DNA of 64,000 nt from Mesorhizobium qingshengii (lineage in GTDB: Bacteria; Pseudomonadota; Alphaproteobacteria; Rhizobiales; Rhizobiaceae). Both the position numbers and the translations under genes were made by a program. This document shows positions 26,861 through 36,103 of this stretch, piece after piece (positions within the stretch are counted from its first letter, which is position 1; each line of letters begins with the position of its first letter). The notes below the pieces were generated by a model, which was not told where the DNA came from, ran no database searches, and was given only the letters and a program-made list of their open reading frames with translations. The stretch is from positions 29,415 to 93,414 of the forward strand of contig NZ_JAPFQA010000019.1 of NCBI RefSeq assembly GCF_027563465.1, written 5' to 3'.

Positions 26861-28900
26861 ATGCTGACGTCCCTGGTCTCATCGGTGGTCGAATTGCTGA
26901 CGGCGCACCCGCATGTGGCCTATCTGGCGGTGTTTCTGCTGGCGCTTTCGGAGTCGATCCCGATCATCGGCGTTGTCATCCCAGGCACCGCCGTGATCCT
27001 CGCGCTCAGCACCCTGGTGCCGAGCGGCGTATTGTTGCTCTGGCCATTGCTGATCGCAGCCACTTCAGGCGCCATCGCCGGTGATGGTTTTTCATTCTGG
27101 CTCGGGCACCAATACCATCGCGAGATTCTTGGCCTCTGGCCACTGAACCGGAACCCCGAACTGATCGAGCGCAGTGATGCCTTTTTCACGCGTCACGGCG
27201 ACAAGAGTGTTTTTCTCGCACGCTTCACGCCGGGCGTCCGCGCCTTCATTCCGCTGCTCGCCGGCATGCTGGGAATGCCGGTCAGACGGTTCTATGCCGT
27301 CAATGTCGCGTCGGCGATCGCCTGGGCGCCGTCGCATATCCTGCCGGGTGTGCTCGTCGGTGCCGCCTTCGGCATCTTCGGTGCAGCCGCAAAGCCGCTC
27401 GCGATCCTGCTGGTCGTTCTGGTCGTGGCAGGTTGGGTGGTTGTACATGTCGTGCGCTGGACGTTGCGCCGCGGCATACCACTGCTCATCGTTGGTGTGG
27501 AACGGCTGCGGAGCTGGGCCGGCGCCCGCGACAGCTGGCTCAGCCGCAATCTCACCAGTTTGCTTGATCCTTCGCAGCACGAGGCGCGGGCTCTCGCATT
27601 GCCGATGGTTCTGCTGATCGGTGCAGCATGGCTGTTCTTCGGCGTCCTTGAAGATGTCGTCAGTGGCGACCCTTTGGTGCTCGCCGACGGCGCGATCTAT
27701 CGCGCCCTCCAGGATCTTCGCACCGCACCCGGCGATGCGTTGATGATAGCCATCACCGAACTCGGCGACACCGTCGTCGTGGTCGCGGTCACGATCATCA
27801 TCTTTCTATGGCTTGCCTGGAAGCGGGCCTGGCGCACTGCCGGTTACTGGATCGCTGCAATCGCCGGCGCATCGGCGCTCAACACGGCCATCAAGGTGGC
27901 ATTGCATCGAGCCCGGCCCGGTGAGTCGCTGTATTCTGGCTGGAGCGCCTTTTCCTTTCCAAGCGGCCATAGCACCATCAACATGGTGCTCTACGGATTC
28001 CTCGCCTTCCTCATCGCGCGTGAACTTCGCCCGGCGCTGCGCTTGTCGGTCACTCTCGGCGCCGCGGTCCTGATATTTATGATCGCGTTCTCACGCCTCT
28101 ACCTCGGTGCGCACTGGCTGTCCGACGTGCTTGGGGGCTTGGCGTTCGGGTCCGCGTGGCTCGCGCTGCTTGGACTATCCTACCTGCGCCGGCAAACCGA
28201 GCGCATTGAACCAAGTGGGCTGCTCGCCGTCGGATGTGCGGCGCTTATTCTCGCCGGCGGCTTCCATATCTACCGCAGCCACGCGACGGATCTCCAGCGA
28301 TACGCCGTCAAAAGCGCGACGCAATCCATTGCGGCCGCTGATTGGTGGGCGTCGGATTGGCAGCAACTGCCGGCCCGGCGCATCGACCTTACCGGCGAGA
28401 CGCAAGAGCCGCTAACGTTCCAGTGGGCCGGTAGCTTGCAAAGCCTGCAAGACGTCTTGCTGCGGAAGGGCTGGCACACATCGACAGCTTGGGCGCCATT
28501 GAGCACTCTGACCTGGTTCACCGGATCGGCCAGTCCGGCCAATCTTCCGGTTGTTCCCTTTCTCGCCGGCGGTCGCTTTCCCAGCCTTACCCTTGTTCGA
28601 CAATCCGGTGACGTTGTATTCTTGGATTCTCGTCTCGTGCTCCGGCTGTGGGCCGCCGACGTCGAGGTTACCAACGGACAGACCGCGCCGCTTTGGATCG
28701 GGTCTGTCGTCGAGGAGCGTCTCACTCATCCTCTCGGGCTGGTCACTCTGGCCTCGACGCAGCCCAACGTCAACGCGCCGCGAAAAGCGCTGGCCGCGGC
28801 TCTCGACGGAGGACGCCTCGTTTCACCGGCCAAAAGAGTGACGGCCTCGGATTGGGACGGACAGGTACTATTGGCTCGCCAAGATGAGATGCGGAAGTGA
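26861..28900 (+). CDS. DedA-PAP2-LssY fusion membrane protein
   Basis: A 679-residue fusion with three parts. Residues 1-200 are a DedA domain (ESIPIIGVVIPGTAVIL, ARFTPGVRAFIPLLAG), a family implicated in undecaprenyl-phosphate flipping. Residues about 240-450 are a PAP2 phosphatase with HRARPGESL, AFSFPSGHSTINM and SRLYLGAHWLSDVLGG. The C-terminal 220 residues match the LssY-type soluble domain (FQWAGSLQSLQDVLLRKGW). Combining a putative lipid-carrier flippase with a phosphatase suggests undecaprenyl-phosphate recycling. It is preceded by a second PAP2 gene. Bifunctional proteins of this plan are known from other bacteria, so the fusion itself is not new. Confidence 0.88.
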   Translation: MLTSLVSSVVELLTAHPHVAYLAVFLLALSESIPIIGVVIPGTAVILALSTLVPSGVLLLWPLLIAATSGAIAGDGFSFWLGHQYHREILGLWPLNRNPELIERSDAFFTRHGDKSVFLARFTPGVRAFIPLLAGMLGMPVRRFYAVNVASAIAWAPSHILPGVLVGAAFGIFGAAAKPLAILLVVLVVAGWVVVHVVRWTLRRGIPLLIVGVERLRSWAGARDSWLSRNLTSLLDPSQHEARALALPMVLLIGAAWLFFGVLEDVVSGDPLVLADGAIYRALQDLRTAPGDALMIAITELGDTVVVVAVTIIIFLWLAWKRAWRTAGYWIAAIAGASALNTAIKVALHRARPGESLYSGWSAFSFPSGHSTINMVLYGFLAFLIARELRPALRLSVTLGAAVLIFMIAFSRLYLGAHWLSDVLGGLAFGSAWLALLGLSYLRRQTERIEPSGLLAVGCAALILAGGFHIYRSHATDLQRYAVKSATQSIAAADWWASDWQQLPARRIDLTGETQEPLTFQWAGSLQSLQDVLLRKGWHTSTAWAPLSTLTWFTGSASPANLPVVPFLAGGRFPSLTLVRQSGDVVFLDSRLVLRLWAADVEVTNGQTAPLWIGSVVEERLTHPLGLVTLASTQPNVNAPRKALAAALDGGRLVSPAKRVTASDWDGQVLLARQDEMRK

Positions 28901-29135
28901 GTCCGAACGGTCGCCGGTCACCCGTTCGACCGACTCGTATGTCGGTGCAGAGTGCATCCTGTCGCTCTCGGCGACGCAATGTCCGCGAAAACGGCTCATT
29001 GAACGGCATTTCGCGGAACAACGTCTCGAGCAGCGCGCGTTTCCAGCCGTGTGCCGTCGGCGAAGTGGGCTTCATCACAACCACAGAACACCAGAACGGC
29101 AGCACCAGTTCAGTTAGGCTAGGCAGGAACATCGG
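28901..29135. other. Intergenic region between convergent genes
   Basis: About 235 bases between the DedA-PAP2-LssY gene and the ABC permease gene, which converge here. I see no reliable gene and no obvious terminator with a T-run. Confidence 0.45.
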
Positions 29136-30263
29136 CTACGACTGCCGTGCGAGCATTGTCCTGAAGCGCGACAAAGCAACGGCAACAAACGCGGCGCCCA
29201 GCGCTGCCATTGCTGCCAGGTCCTTCCAGACGAGGTCAATTCCGGCGCCACGATAGAGGACCGATTGCGCGAATCTGACAAAGTGCGTCGACGGCGACGC
29301 GTACATGATGTCTTGCAGCAACACCGGCATGCTCTCGAATGGCGTGAACGAGCCTGATAGCAGGAACATCACGATGAAGACCGGGATCGCTAGCAGCGCA
29401 AATTGCGGCATCGAGTTCGCGATAGTCGCCAGCAAGATGCCGAGCGATGTCACTGCGAAGAGATAAACGGCGGCCCCGGCAAGGAAGAATTCCACCGATC
29501 CCACGATTGGCACTTGCAGCGCGAACTGCACCACGAGGTGGAGCGAAAGCCCTGCCGCCAGCAGGACGATCAGACCATTCGCCCAGATCTTTGCCGCAAG
29601 AATTTCGTTCGGCAGCACAGGCATCACCAACAAATGCTCGATGGTGCCGCGCTCGCGTTCGCGCATCACAGCCGCGCCGGCGAGGATGACTGCGAGGATC
29701 GTGACATTGTTGATGATACCCATACTCGCGGAAAAGCGGATCGCCTCAAGGTTCTGATTGAACAAGGCGCGGATGACCGGCTCGATCGGTACGGCCTGGC
29801 TGGCACCGTGCTGGTGCAGAAAGTTTGCTGTCTCGCGGGCGATGATTTGCTGGATGTAGGCCGTTCCGACGGCAGCTTGTGCCACTGCCGTAGCATCGAC
29901 ATTGATTTGTATTGATGGGCCGCGGTTCGCCAAAAGATCGGCTTCGAAACGCGGCGGAATATCCAGGACGAACGTATACAGTCCCTTGTCCAGGAGTGCA
30001 TCGAGCTCCGAGCGATCGATTTCGCGGGGTGCGCGAAAATAAGGTGGTTGCAGGGCGTCCTTGATGCGAGACGACAAGGCCGAGTGGTCGGCATCGACGA
30101 CGGCCACGCCAGCATTGCTTACGTCGGTCTTCATGGCGGTCGCCTCGGAGTAAACGGCGACCGTGAAAACGTAGACAATCAGTACGGCCATGACCACGTC
30201 GCGCGCGAGGCTGGCGAGCTCCTTGACCCCGAGATGAAAAACGTTGCGAACCCAATATCGCAT
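29136..30263 (-). CDS. ABC-2 type permease (YhhJ-like)
   Basis: A 375-residue membrane permease of the ABC-2 type. One N-terminal helix (AVLIVYVFTVAVYS) precedes a large extracytoplasmic domain (about 40-180) and then five or six helices, with RERERGTIEHLLVMPVLPNEI, the conserved intracellular loop. The ATG at 30263 is chosen because it gives the usual start MRYWVRNVFHLGVKEL; sequence upstream is the end of the neighbouring ATPase gene, two bases away. It corresponds to the third gene of the E. coli yhiI-rbbA-yhhJ set. Confidence 0.87.
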   Translation of the reverse strand: MRYWVRNVFHLGVKELASLARDVVMAVLIVYVFTVAVYSEATAMKTDVSNAGVAVVDADHSALSSRIKDALQPPYFRAPREIDRSELDALLDKGLYTFVLDIPPRFEADLLANRGPSIQINVDATAVAQAAVGTAYIQQIIARETANFLHQHGASQAVPIEPVIRALFNQNLEAIRFSASMGIINNVTILAVILAGAAVMRERERGTIEHLLVMPVLPNEILAAKIWANGLIVLLAAGLSLHLVVQFALQVPIVGSVEFFLAGAAVYLFAVTSLGILLATIANSMPQFALLAIPVFIVMFLLSGSFTPFESMPVLLQDIMYASPSTHFVRFAQSVLYRGAGIDLVWKDLAAMAALGAAFVAVALSRFRTMLARQS

Positions 30264-30265
30264 GG

Positions 30266-33046
30266 CTAGACGCCTTGCTTGCGGACCGACAGGCGGGCCA
30301 GCAGGAGAAACAGGATGCCAAAGCCGAGCAATACAGCGATCTCGGGAATAAACGCGTTCGCCTCGAGCCCTTTGGCAAAGACGCCGAGGCTGACGGTTTG
30401 GAACCAAAGTGCGGGAAATGAAAGCCCCATCAGACGAGCCGGGCCTTCAAGTGTGGAGGCCGGGAAAAGGAACCCGGAATAGTGTGCCGCAGTCATTGCG
30501 GTCAGGATCGCAGTTGCAAAAATCGCCGCGACCTGTGTCGAAACGAACGCCGACACCAAAAGGCCGAAGGCGGTTGCCGCAAACACGTAACCCAAGGCCG
30601 CAATTGACAGGGCAAGCACGGACCCCTTTGGGACGACACCGAGCACGGCGGCGGCCATCACCACAAGGCTCACAAAACTGATAAAACCGGTGGCAACATA
30701 GGGCAGCTGCTTGCCGATGAGGTATTCGCTGACCGTCGCGGGAGAGGCGTAGACGTTCGTGATCGAGCCCATCTCCTTTTCCCGCACGACGGCGAGTGCC
30801 GTCAGCATCGCTGGAAACACGACCAGCAGAAGCATTATCGACCCCGGCGTGATTGCGAATACGCTGCGGAAATCCTGATTATATCGAAACCGCGGCTCCA
30901 CATTGACCGGCAGCATCTGCGGATCTTGGCCCTGCAACTGAAGATGGCGCTCCGCCGCGTAGGTCAGAACCGCACCCTGGATATAAGCGCGCGCCGTCTC
31001 CGCTGGAAACGTACTGCCTCCGTCAAGCCAGAAGCTCACCTGCGGCTGCCGATCCTGCAGAAGGTCGCGACCAAAGCCGGGCGGAATATCGACAGCGAAC
31101 CGCAACTCGCCCGATCGCAAGCGATTGTCGATCTCGAACTCGTCTCTCAGTGGTGACTGTTCGACAAAATAGCGGGAATGCGAGAATTGCTCCAGGAACA
31201 AGCGGCTCTCAAGAGACTGATCCCGATCGATCACCGCGTAACGAAGATTTTCGATGTCAAACGAGATGCCGTAACCAAACGTCGCCAGCAGCAAAAGAGG
31301 CCCGAGCAGCGCGAAGGCAAGCCGGACGCGATCTCTCAGGAGTTCCACCGCCTCTCGCCGGGCAAAGGCCCAGATTCGGCGCAGAGGTGCCGCCGCCGAT
31401 CTGTACGGGAGATCTGACAGGGATCTCGTCTCTGACCCGGACAGACCAGACGCATCAGTAGGCTTAACGCCAGCGGATGATGCAGGTAGATCCTTCGGTG
31501 CGACCGACTGTGCCGATGCCTCCTCGAGATAGGCCACAAAGGCGTTTTCGAGATTATCGGCCCCGCGCGCAAGGCGAAGCTCCTCAGGGCTGCCGATCGA
31601 AAGAACACGGCCGGCATGCATCAACGAAACGCGATCGCAGCGCTCGGCCTCGTTCATGAAATGCGTCGATATGAAGATCGTCACTCCATCGCGGCGCGAC
31701 ATCTCGACGAGGAGACGCCAGAACCGGTCACGTGCCGCCGGATCGACACCTGAAGTGGGTTCGTCGAGGATCAATATTTCCGGCTGATGCAGGCATGCGG
31801 CGGCGAGCTGGAGCCGCTGGCGAATCCCGAGCGGCAGCTCAGTAGGCAACGCGTTCGCAACGGCGTCGAGGTCGAATCGGGCCAATGCCGAGGCGACGCG
31901 TGCCTCAAGTTCGCCCGCCGGAGTCCGAAAGAGGCGTCCATGAAGCTCCAGGTTTGCCCTGACGGAAATCTCCTCATAGAGCGAGAAGGATTGCGACATG
32001 TAGCCGATGCGCATTCTTGTCGTGATGTCGCGGGCATCGACCGGCTTTCCCAACAGCTCGGCTCGCCCTTCGCTTGCCGGCAGAAGGCCCGTGAGCATCT
32101 TCATCGTCGTCGTCTTGCCGCAACCATTTGATCCCAGAAATCCGAAGATCTCTCCGCGCTGGATTCGGAAGCTGACGTGATCCACTGCCGTGAAATCGCC
32201 GAAGCGCATGGTCAGGTTATCCGCGGCGATCGCGGGAGGACCGTCGCTAGGTTGCAGTTCTGGAATAGCGAGTTGCGTGCGATCGCCACGACGTTCAGGG
32301 CGCTGCAGAGCGATGTAGGCTTCCTCCAGCGTGCTTGCCTTGGTTTGGGCAAGGATCTGGGCCGTGTCACCCGCGGCGATGACCCTGCCCTCATCCATGG
32401 CGACGATGTTGTCGAAGCGCTCAGCCTCTTCCATGTAGGCGGTCGCAACCAGTACCGTCAGGCCGGGACGTTCGAGGCGGATACGTCCGATCAGGTCCCA
32501 AAATTGGCGCCGCGACAGAGGATCGACACCGGTCGTCGGTTCATCGAGGATCAATAGGTCGGGATCATGAATCAAGGCGCAGCAGAGTCCAAGCTTCTGC
32601 TTCATTCCGCCGGACAACTTGCCGGCCGGACGATCCGGAAAAGGATCGAGGCCGGTGGCAGCAAGCAGGCGTGCGATGCGCCGACGGCGTTCGCTTTCAC
32701 GCTGCCCATACAAACGGCCGAAAAAATCGATGTTCTCGACGACGGAGAGTGTCGGGTAGAGGTTGCGGCCGAGACCCTGCGGCATATAGGCGATGCGTGG
32801 CGAAACCATATCACGGTGAGAACGCAACGCCATGTTGCCGCCAAGAGCCGTCACGGTCCCGGATTGGATGCGTTTGACGCCGGCAATCAGGCCGAGCAGG
32901 GTGGACTTGCCGACGCCATCGGGGCCGATGAAGGCCGCTGTCATTCCACGTGCGATCGAAAGGCTGACGCCGTCGAGCGCATTTGTTTTGCCATAGCGGT
33001 GATGGATCGCATCAACTCGAATGGCGGGTCCCTCGTCAGCGGTCAT
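30266..33046 (-). CDS. RbbA-like ABC transporter with two ATPase domains and a permease domain
   Basis: A 926-residue protein with two ABC ATPase domains followed by an ABC-2 permease. Walker A loops are GPDGVGKST (41-49) and GSNGCGKTT near residue 310; both signature loops and Walker B motifs (LLILDEPTTGVDP, ILILDEPTSGVDP) are intact. A linker of about 70 residues leads to a membrane part with the conserved REKEMGSI loop. In E. coli RbbA has been linked to ribosomes, but this architecture is also typical of exporters. It overlaps the HlyD gene by 11 bases and lies two bases before the permease gene, forming a three-gene efflux operon. Substrate unknown. Confidence 0.92.
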   Translation of the reverse strand: MTADEGPAIRVDAIHHRYGKTNALDGVSLSIARGMTAAFIGPDGVGKSTLLGLIAGVKRIQSGTVTALGGNMALRSHRDMVSPRIAYMPQGLGRNLYPTLSVVENIDFFGRLYGQRESERRRRIARLLAATGLDPFPDRPAGKLSGGMKQKLGLCCALIHDPDLLILDEPTTGVDPLSRRQFWDLIGRIRLERPGLTVLVATAYMEEAERFDNIVAMDEGRVIAAGDTAQILAQTKASTLEEAYIALQRPERRGDRTQLAIPELQPSDGPPAIAADNLTMRFGDFTAVDHVSFRIQRGEIFGFLGSNGCGKTTTMKMLTGLLPASEGRAELLGKPVDARDITTRMRIGYMSQSFSLYEEISVRANLELHGRLFRTPAGELEARVASALARFDLDAVANALPTELPLGIRQRLQLAAACLHQPEILILDEPTSGVDPAARDRFWRLLVEMSRRDGVTIFISTHFMNEAERCDRVSLMHAGRVLSIGSPEELRLARGADNLENAFVAYLEEASAQSVAPKDLPASSAGVKPTDASGLSGSETRSLSDLPYRSAAAPLRRIWAFARREAVELLRDRVRLAFALLGPLLLLATFGYGISFDIENLRYAVIDRDQSLESRLFLEQFSHSRYFVEQSPLRDEFEIDNRLRSGELRFAVDIPPGFGRDLLQDRQPQVSFWLDGGSTFPAETARAYIQGAVLTYAAERHLQLQGQDPQMLPVNVEPRFRYNQDFRSVFAITPGSIMLLLVVFPAMLTALAVVREKEMGSITNVYASPATVSEYLIGKQLPYVATGFISFVSLVVMAAAVLGVVPKGSVLALSIAALGYVFAATAFGLLVSAFVSTQVAAIFATAILTAMTAAHYSGFLFPASTLEGPARLMGLSFPALWFQTVSLGVFAKGLEANAFIPEIAVLLGFGILFLLLARLSVRKQGV

Positions 33047-34025
33047 CCGGCAGCCTCGGCGTCAGATTGGCCGGCCAGGCTGCTCCGGCCTGCACTTTGA
33101 CGTAAGCGTTGCCGGTCATGCCTGCTTTCACATAGCCGCTGTGCTTTTCGAGTATCCGCGGATCGATATGCAGCTTGATCCGATACATCAGCTTCTCGCG
33201 TTCATCGGCGGTCTCGACGTATTTCGGGGTAAACTGTGCGTCGGCTGCAACGAAGGAAATTGTCGCCGGAACGACATATTCCGACGATCCATCGAGCACG
33301 ATCCGCGCCTCCGATCCGAGTTCGACACGTCCGACCTGGCTGGTGGGCAGGAAGATGGTCATATTGACGTCTGAAAGGTCGAGAAGCGTGAGCACCCGCC
33401 CGCCCGCCGCAACAACCTCCCCAGCCTGAGCGAGACGATATTCGACGCGGCCCGACACTGGAGCTTTCAGCGTCATATCAGCAATCACCGCTTCAATCTG
33501 GGTGATCTGAGCCTCGGCAGCCTCCACCGCCGTCTTGGCGTCTTCGACGGCCACTTTGGCGATGTCCAGAGAGGCCTTTGAGATGTCTCTCTGCGCCGTT
33601 CGGCGGTCCAGTTCCGCTTGTGTGGACGTACTGGTGCGCGCGAGCTCAACGATGCGTTTAAGCTCGACTTCGGCCAGCTTCAACTCCGCCTCGCGCAGCG
33701 CAACATTGGCCTCGGCAGTTGCTACACCCTGGTGGCTGCGGTGGACGGCAGCTCTCGCCCCGGCGCGCTGCGCAAGTATTTCTGTCGTGTCTATACGCGC
33801 AAGGATACTATCCTTTTCGACATTAGCGCCCTCGTTGACGCCCACCTCAGCGAGGCGACCGGCATATTTGGTTGCGATGTCGACCCGCTCGACTTCGATG
33901 CGACCATTGGCCCGTGCCAATCCCACCGGAACACGGGCTGCCTGTTCCTTCAGCCAGTATGCGTAAGCACCACCGGCGGCAGCGACGGCGAGGACTGCGA
34001 CAGTTATGATCGGAGCAATACGCAT
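33036..34025 (-). CDS. HlyD-family membrane fusion protein (YhiI-like)
   Basis: A 329-residue periplasmic adaptor with a single N-terminal anchor (TVAVLAVAAAGGAYAYWL). The order is beta-barrel/lipoyl half (GRIEVERVDIATKYAGRL), coiled-coil hairpin (about 75-175, with many Ala/Glu repeats), second lipoyl half (APVSGRVEYRLAQAGEVVA) and C-terminal barrel. It links the RbbA/YhhJ-type exporter to an outer-membrane channel. Start at 34025 gives a normal membrane anchor; in-frame sequence upstream is unlike a protein. It is the first gene of the three-gene operon. Confidence 0.9.
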   Translation of the reverse strand: MRIAPIITVAVLAVAAAGGAYAYWLKEQAARVPVGLARANGRIEVERVDIATKYAGRLAEVGVNEGANVEKDSILARIDTTEILAQRAGARAAVHRSHQGVATAEANVALREAELKLAEVELKRIVELARTSTSTQAELDRRTAQRDISKASLDIAKVAVEDAKTAVEAAEAQITQIEAVIADMTLKAPVSGRVEYRLAQAGEVVAAGGRVLTLLDLSDVNMTIFLPTSQVGRVELGSEARIVLDGSSEYVVPATISFVAADAQFTPKYVETADEREKLMYRIKLHIDPRILEKHSGYVKAGMTGNAYVKVQAGAAWPANLTPRLPDDR

Positions 34026-34345
34026 TTTTGATCCATTTGGACGCACGTGCCGGACAGTCTGCCGAAACTGCTTTGGTCCAGCTTCGGGAAAGCAGTTTGT
34101 AATGTCGTAAGCTTGAGCCAGGTGATTGCTTTGACTCAACGCAAATACGAGCAACGAACATGTATCGACGTTTGGCCTTGCCAGATGCCATGGCCGGTAC
34201 CCGAACGCAAGACACACCCCTGGAGATCAGCGCCGGGCACTACCTTGGCGAACTCGGTCAACTCAAGCTTCCTCGTCGCGCTTGAGGCCGGTCGAGACTT
34301 TCCGCCTTCACCCGTTGCGGCGCGCCGAGCCAAATCGTTAATGAG

Positions 34346-34507
34346 CTAGTGCCCGTGTGAGGGCGGAAGAGCAGCAGACCCGTAGCAGTTTCTGGCGTCG
34401 CTCGGCTTTGGTCCGCATGGCGTGCCGGCCCAATGTCCAGCGGGCAACTGTTGGCACCCCGAAATGATCAAGGCCGCAGCCAGCATCGTCAAAGCAGGCA
34501 TGCCTCG
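34346..34507 (-). CDS. Small putative lipoprotein
   Basis: A 53-residue peptide starting MRGMPALTM with a short hydrophobic region that ends in a good lipobox (LIISGC). The mature part is short and contains two more Cys and ends GH. GAGG lies close before the ATG at 34507. An upstream in-frame ATG at 34582 with AGGA also exists, but it would put the hydrophobic region too far from the N-terminus. No family is recognised. It lies between the HlyD gene and a cytochrome gene. Confidence 0.4.
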   Translation of the reverse strand, partial: RGMPALTMLAAALIISGCQQLPAGHWAGTPCGPKPSDARNCYGSAALPPSHGH

Positions 34508-35197
34508 CATCAGAGGCCCTCTAACCAGTGGAGTTTCGTCGCCCCCGATGAGACCCGACGTCTCTACGTTATTTTCTTTCATATTTCCTGTTCCCATAAT
34601 TTGTTGAAGTTTGCTTTGATCAGCAGCGCCGCCGGGTAGAAACAGCGGGTATAAATGGCATCGTATCGCGATCGACTTCGCCTTCTTTGAGCCAGATCAA
34701 AACCTGCTCCTTGAACGAGCTGCTCCGTAAGATTCCAGGGTTGGCCGACAGCGGCCGGAAGGAGTGCTCGACCCCTATCGATGTCTTCGATGGAGACCTC
34801 CTGCGGACGGCGCTCCATCGGCGAATGGCCACACATAAGGGAGTCCGCCCGTTTGGCGCGACGACGGAGCACCCCAGGCAATGAAACAAGCCCGTCTGGC
34901 TATCAGCGGCACGTTGGACGACCTCCTCGATTAAGCGGATGGCGTCGTGGATTTGCACGCCAAAGCAGGTCGCAGCAAAGAAAGTCGAGGTCTACCGCCC
35001 TCGGTTACACCCACTGGCAAAGCGAACTCTCGGACGGTACACTGCCGATAGGATCGAAGCCGGGCAGATCGGCAATTCGCCCGTTTGCCCCCGGGGCATA
35101 GGCTAATGCGAACCGCACGCCCAGAACAAATACGATGGCACCTATCGCGGTGGTCGATTCGTATGTGCAGGCCGGCTAAATCTGCCGCAACAACAGG
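34508..35197. other. Gene-poor region, nothing reliable
   Basis: About 690 bases with several short open frames on both strands. None has a ribosome-binding site and a recognisable product together. It may hold remnants. Confidence 0.4.
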
Positions 35198-35746
35198 ATG
35201 CCCCGCATCATGAGGCGTCAAGTGATCGAAGGAATGGTCCTGGCGGCCCTTGGTACAGTTGCCACCGTTGGCGGGCTTCTTGTTGCACCGGCCACTGCCG
35301 GGGAGTCAGCGAAATCTGCGATCGCGCCCGGGCTTGTGTTGCCAAGCATGAATGCCGAACGTGGCAAGAAGCTTTTTGCCGGCAAGGGATGCGTGGTGTG
35401 CCACTCGATCAATGGAGTTGGCGGAACGGACGCCGTGGCGCTCGACGAGAAAACCATGGATCCCATCATGAGCCCATTCGACTTCTTCGCCAAGATGTGG
35501 CTCGGTGCCGAAACGATGATCGCGATGCAGAACGAGCAGCTCGGCCAGCAAATCGAGTTCACGGGTCAGGACCTCGCTGACATCATCGCATTCGTCCACA
35601 ATGCGGATGTGCAGAAAACATTTTCGCAGGCTGACATTCCAGCCGACATCAAGGAGCACATGGAATCTGACAAGGCGTCCAGCGGCTCCCAGATGATGAT
35701 GGAGGGCCATGGCGGCATGGTGAGCGGAAAGTCTAAGGGGCAGTAG
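35198..35746 (+). CDS. c-type cytochrome, periplasmic
   Basis: A 182-residue protein with an N-terminal signal or anchor (VLAALGTVATVGGLLVAPATAG) and one haem-binding CVVCH motif near residue 67. A Met-containing region after the haem motif (KTMDPIMSPFDFF, MIAMQNEQLG) could supply the axial ligand. The C-terminus ends in a Met/Gly/His tail (MMMEGHGGMVSG) that may bind copper. It shuttles electrons in the periplasm; the partner is unknown. It stands near gene remnants, with no obvious operon. Confidence 0.82.
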   Translation: MPRIMRRQVIEGMVLAALGTVATVGGLLVAPATAGESAKSAIAPGLVLPSMNAERGKKLFAGKGCVVCHSINGVGGTDAVALDEKTMDPIMSPFDFFAKMWLGAETMIAMQNEQLGQQIEFTGQDLADIIAFVHNADVQKTFSQADIPADIKEHMESDKASSGSQMMMEGHGGMVSGKSKGQ

Positions 35747-35748
35747 GC

Positions 35749-35880
35749 TTGCCTGCCGACATCGACGGGGACGCCGATCATCCTCTCAGCGGTCTTCTGA
35801 TTGATCCCGTAGCACTTTGCCAGCGCCCTCAGGCTCTCTTGACTAGCTCGACGGATCGCCTTTGTCGTCGTGGCGCCCAT
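35749..35880 (-). mobile_element. IS481-type transposase fragment (5' part only)
   Basis: On the minus strand the peptide MGATTTKAIRRASQESLRA, continuing LAKCYGINQKT, matches the N-terminal helix-turn-helix of IS481-family transposases. It stops matching after about 35 codons and no catalytic domain follows. A fragment of a related IS with the same type of start lies at 37523 on the other strand. Confidence 0.65.
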
Positions 35881-36103
35881 GAAGAACTTGGCCCGTAGGG
35901 CATCCCCTGCTTCGGACGACAAGGATGCCCGATCAAAACATGGGATCAAATCTGTCGCACGCCGCCAAGCGCGTTGGCGGCTCCAGTTGGGTCTTCGGCA
36001 TGCACGAGGCGATGGTTCGGCGCGACGTTCAGCCTGCTCGCCGTTGCCGCCATCATCGCGCACCGCCGCAACTGTGACTACGCCCTCGCGGTGTTGCTCG
36101 AGG

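Noticed and set aside
34131..34144. FixK-like site upstream of the HlyD gene
   Set aside because: Right half reads GCAA and no -10 lies at the class II distance on the minus strand.
34620..34958. Minus-strand 112-codon frame
   Set aside because: Overlapped by other open frames, atypical composition, no start signal.
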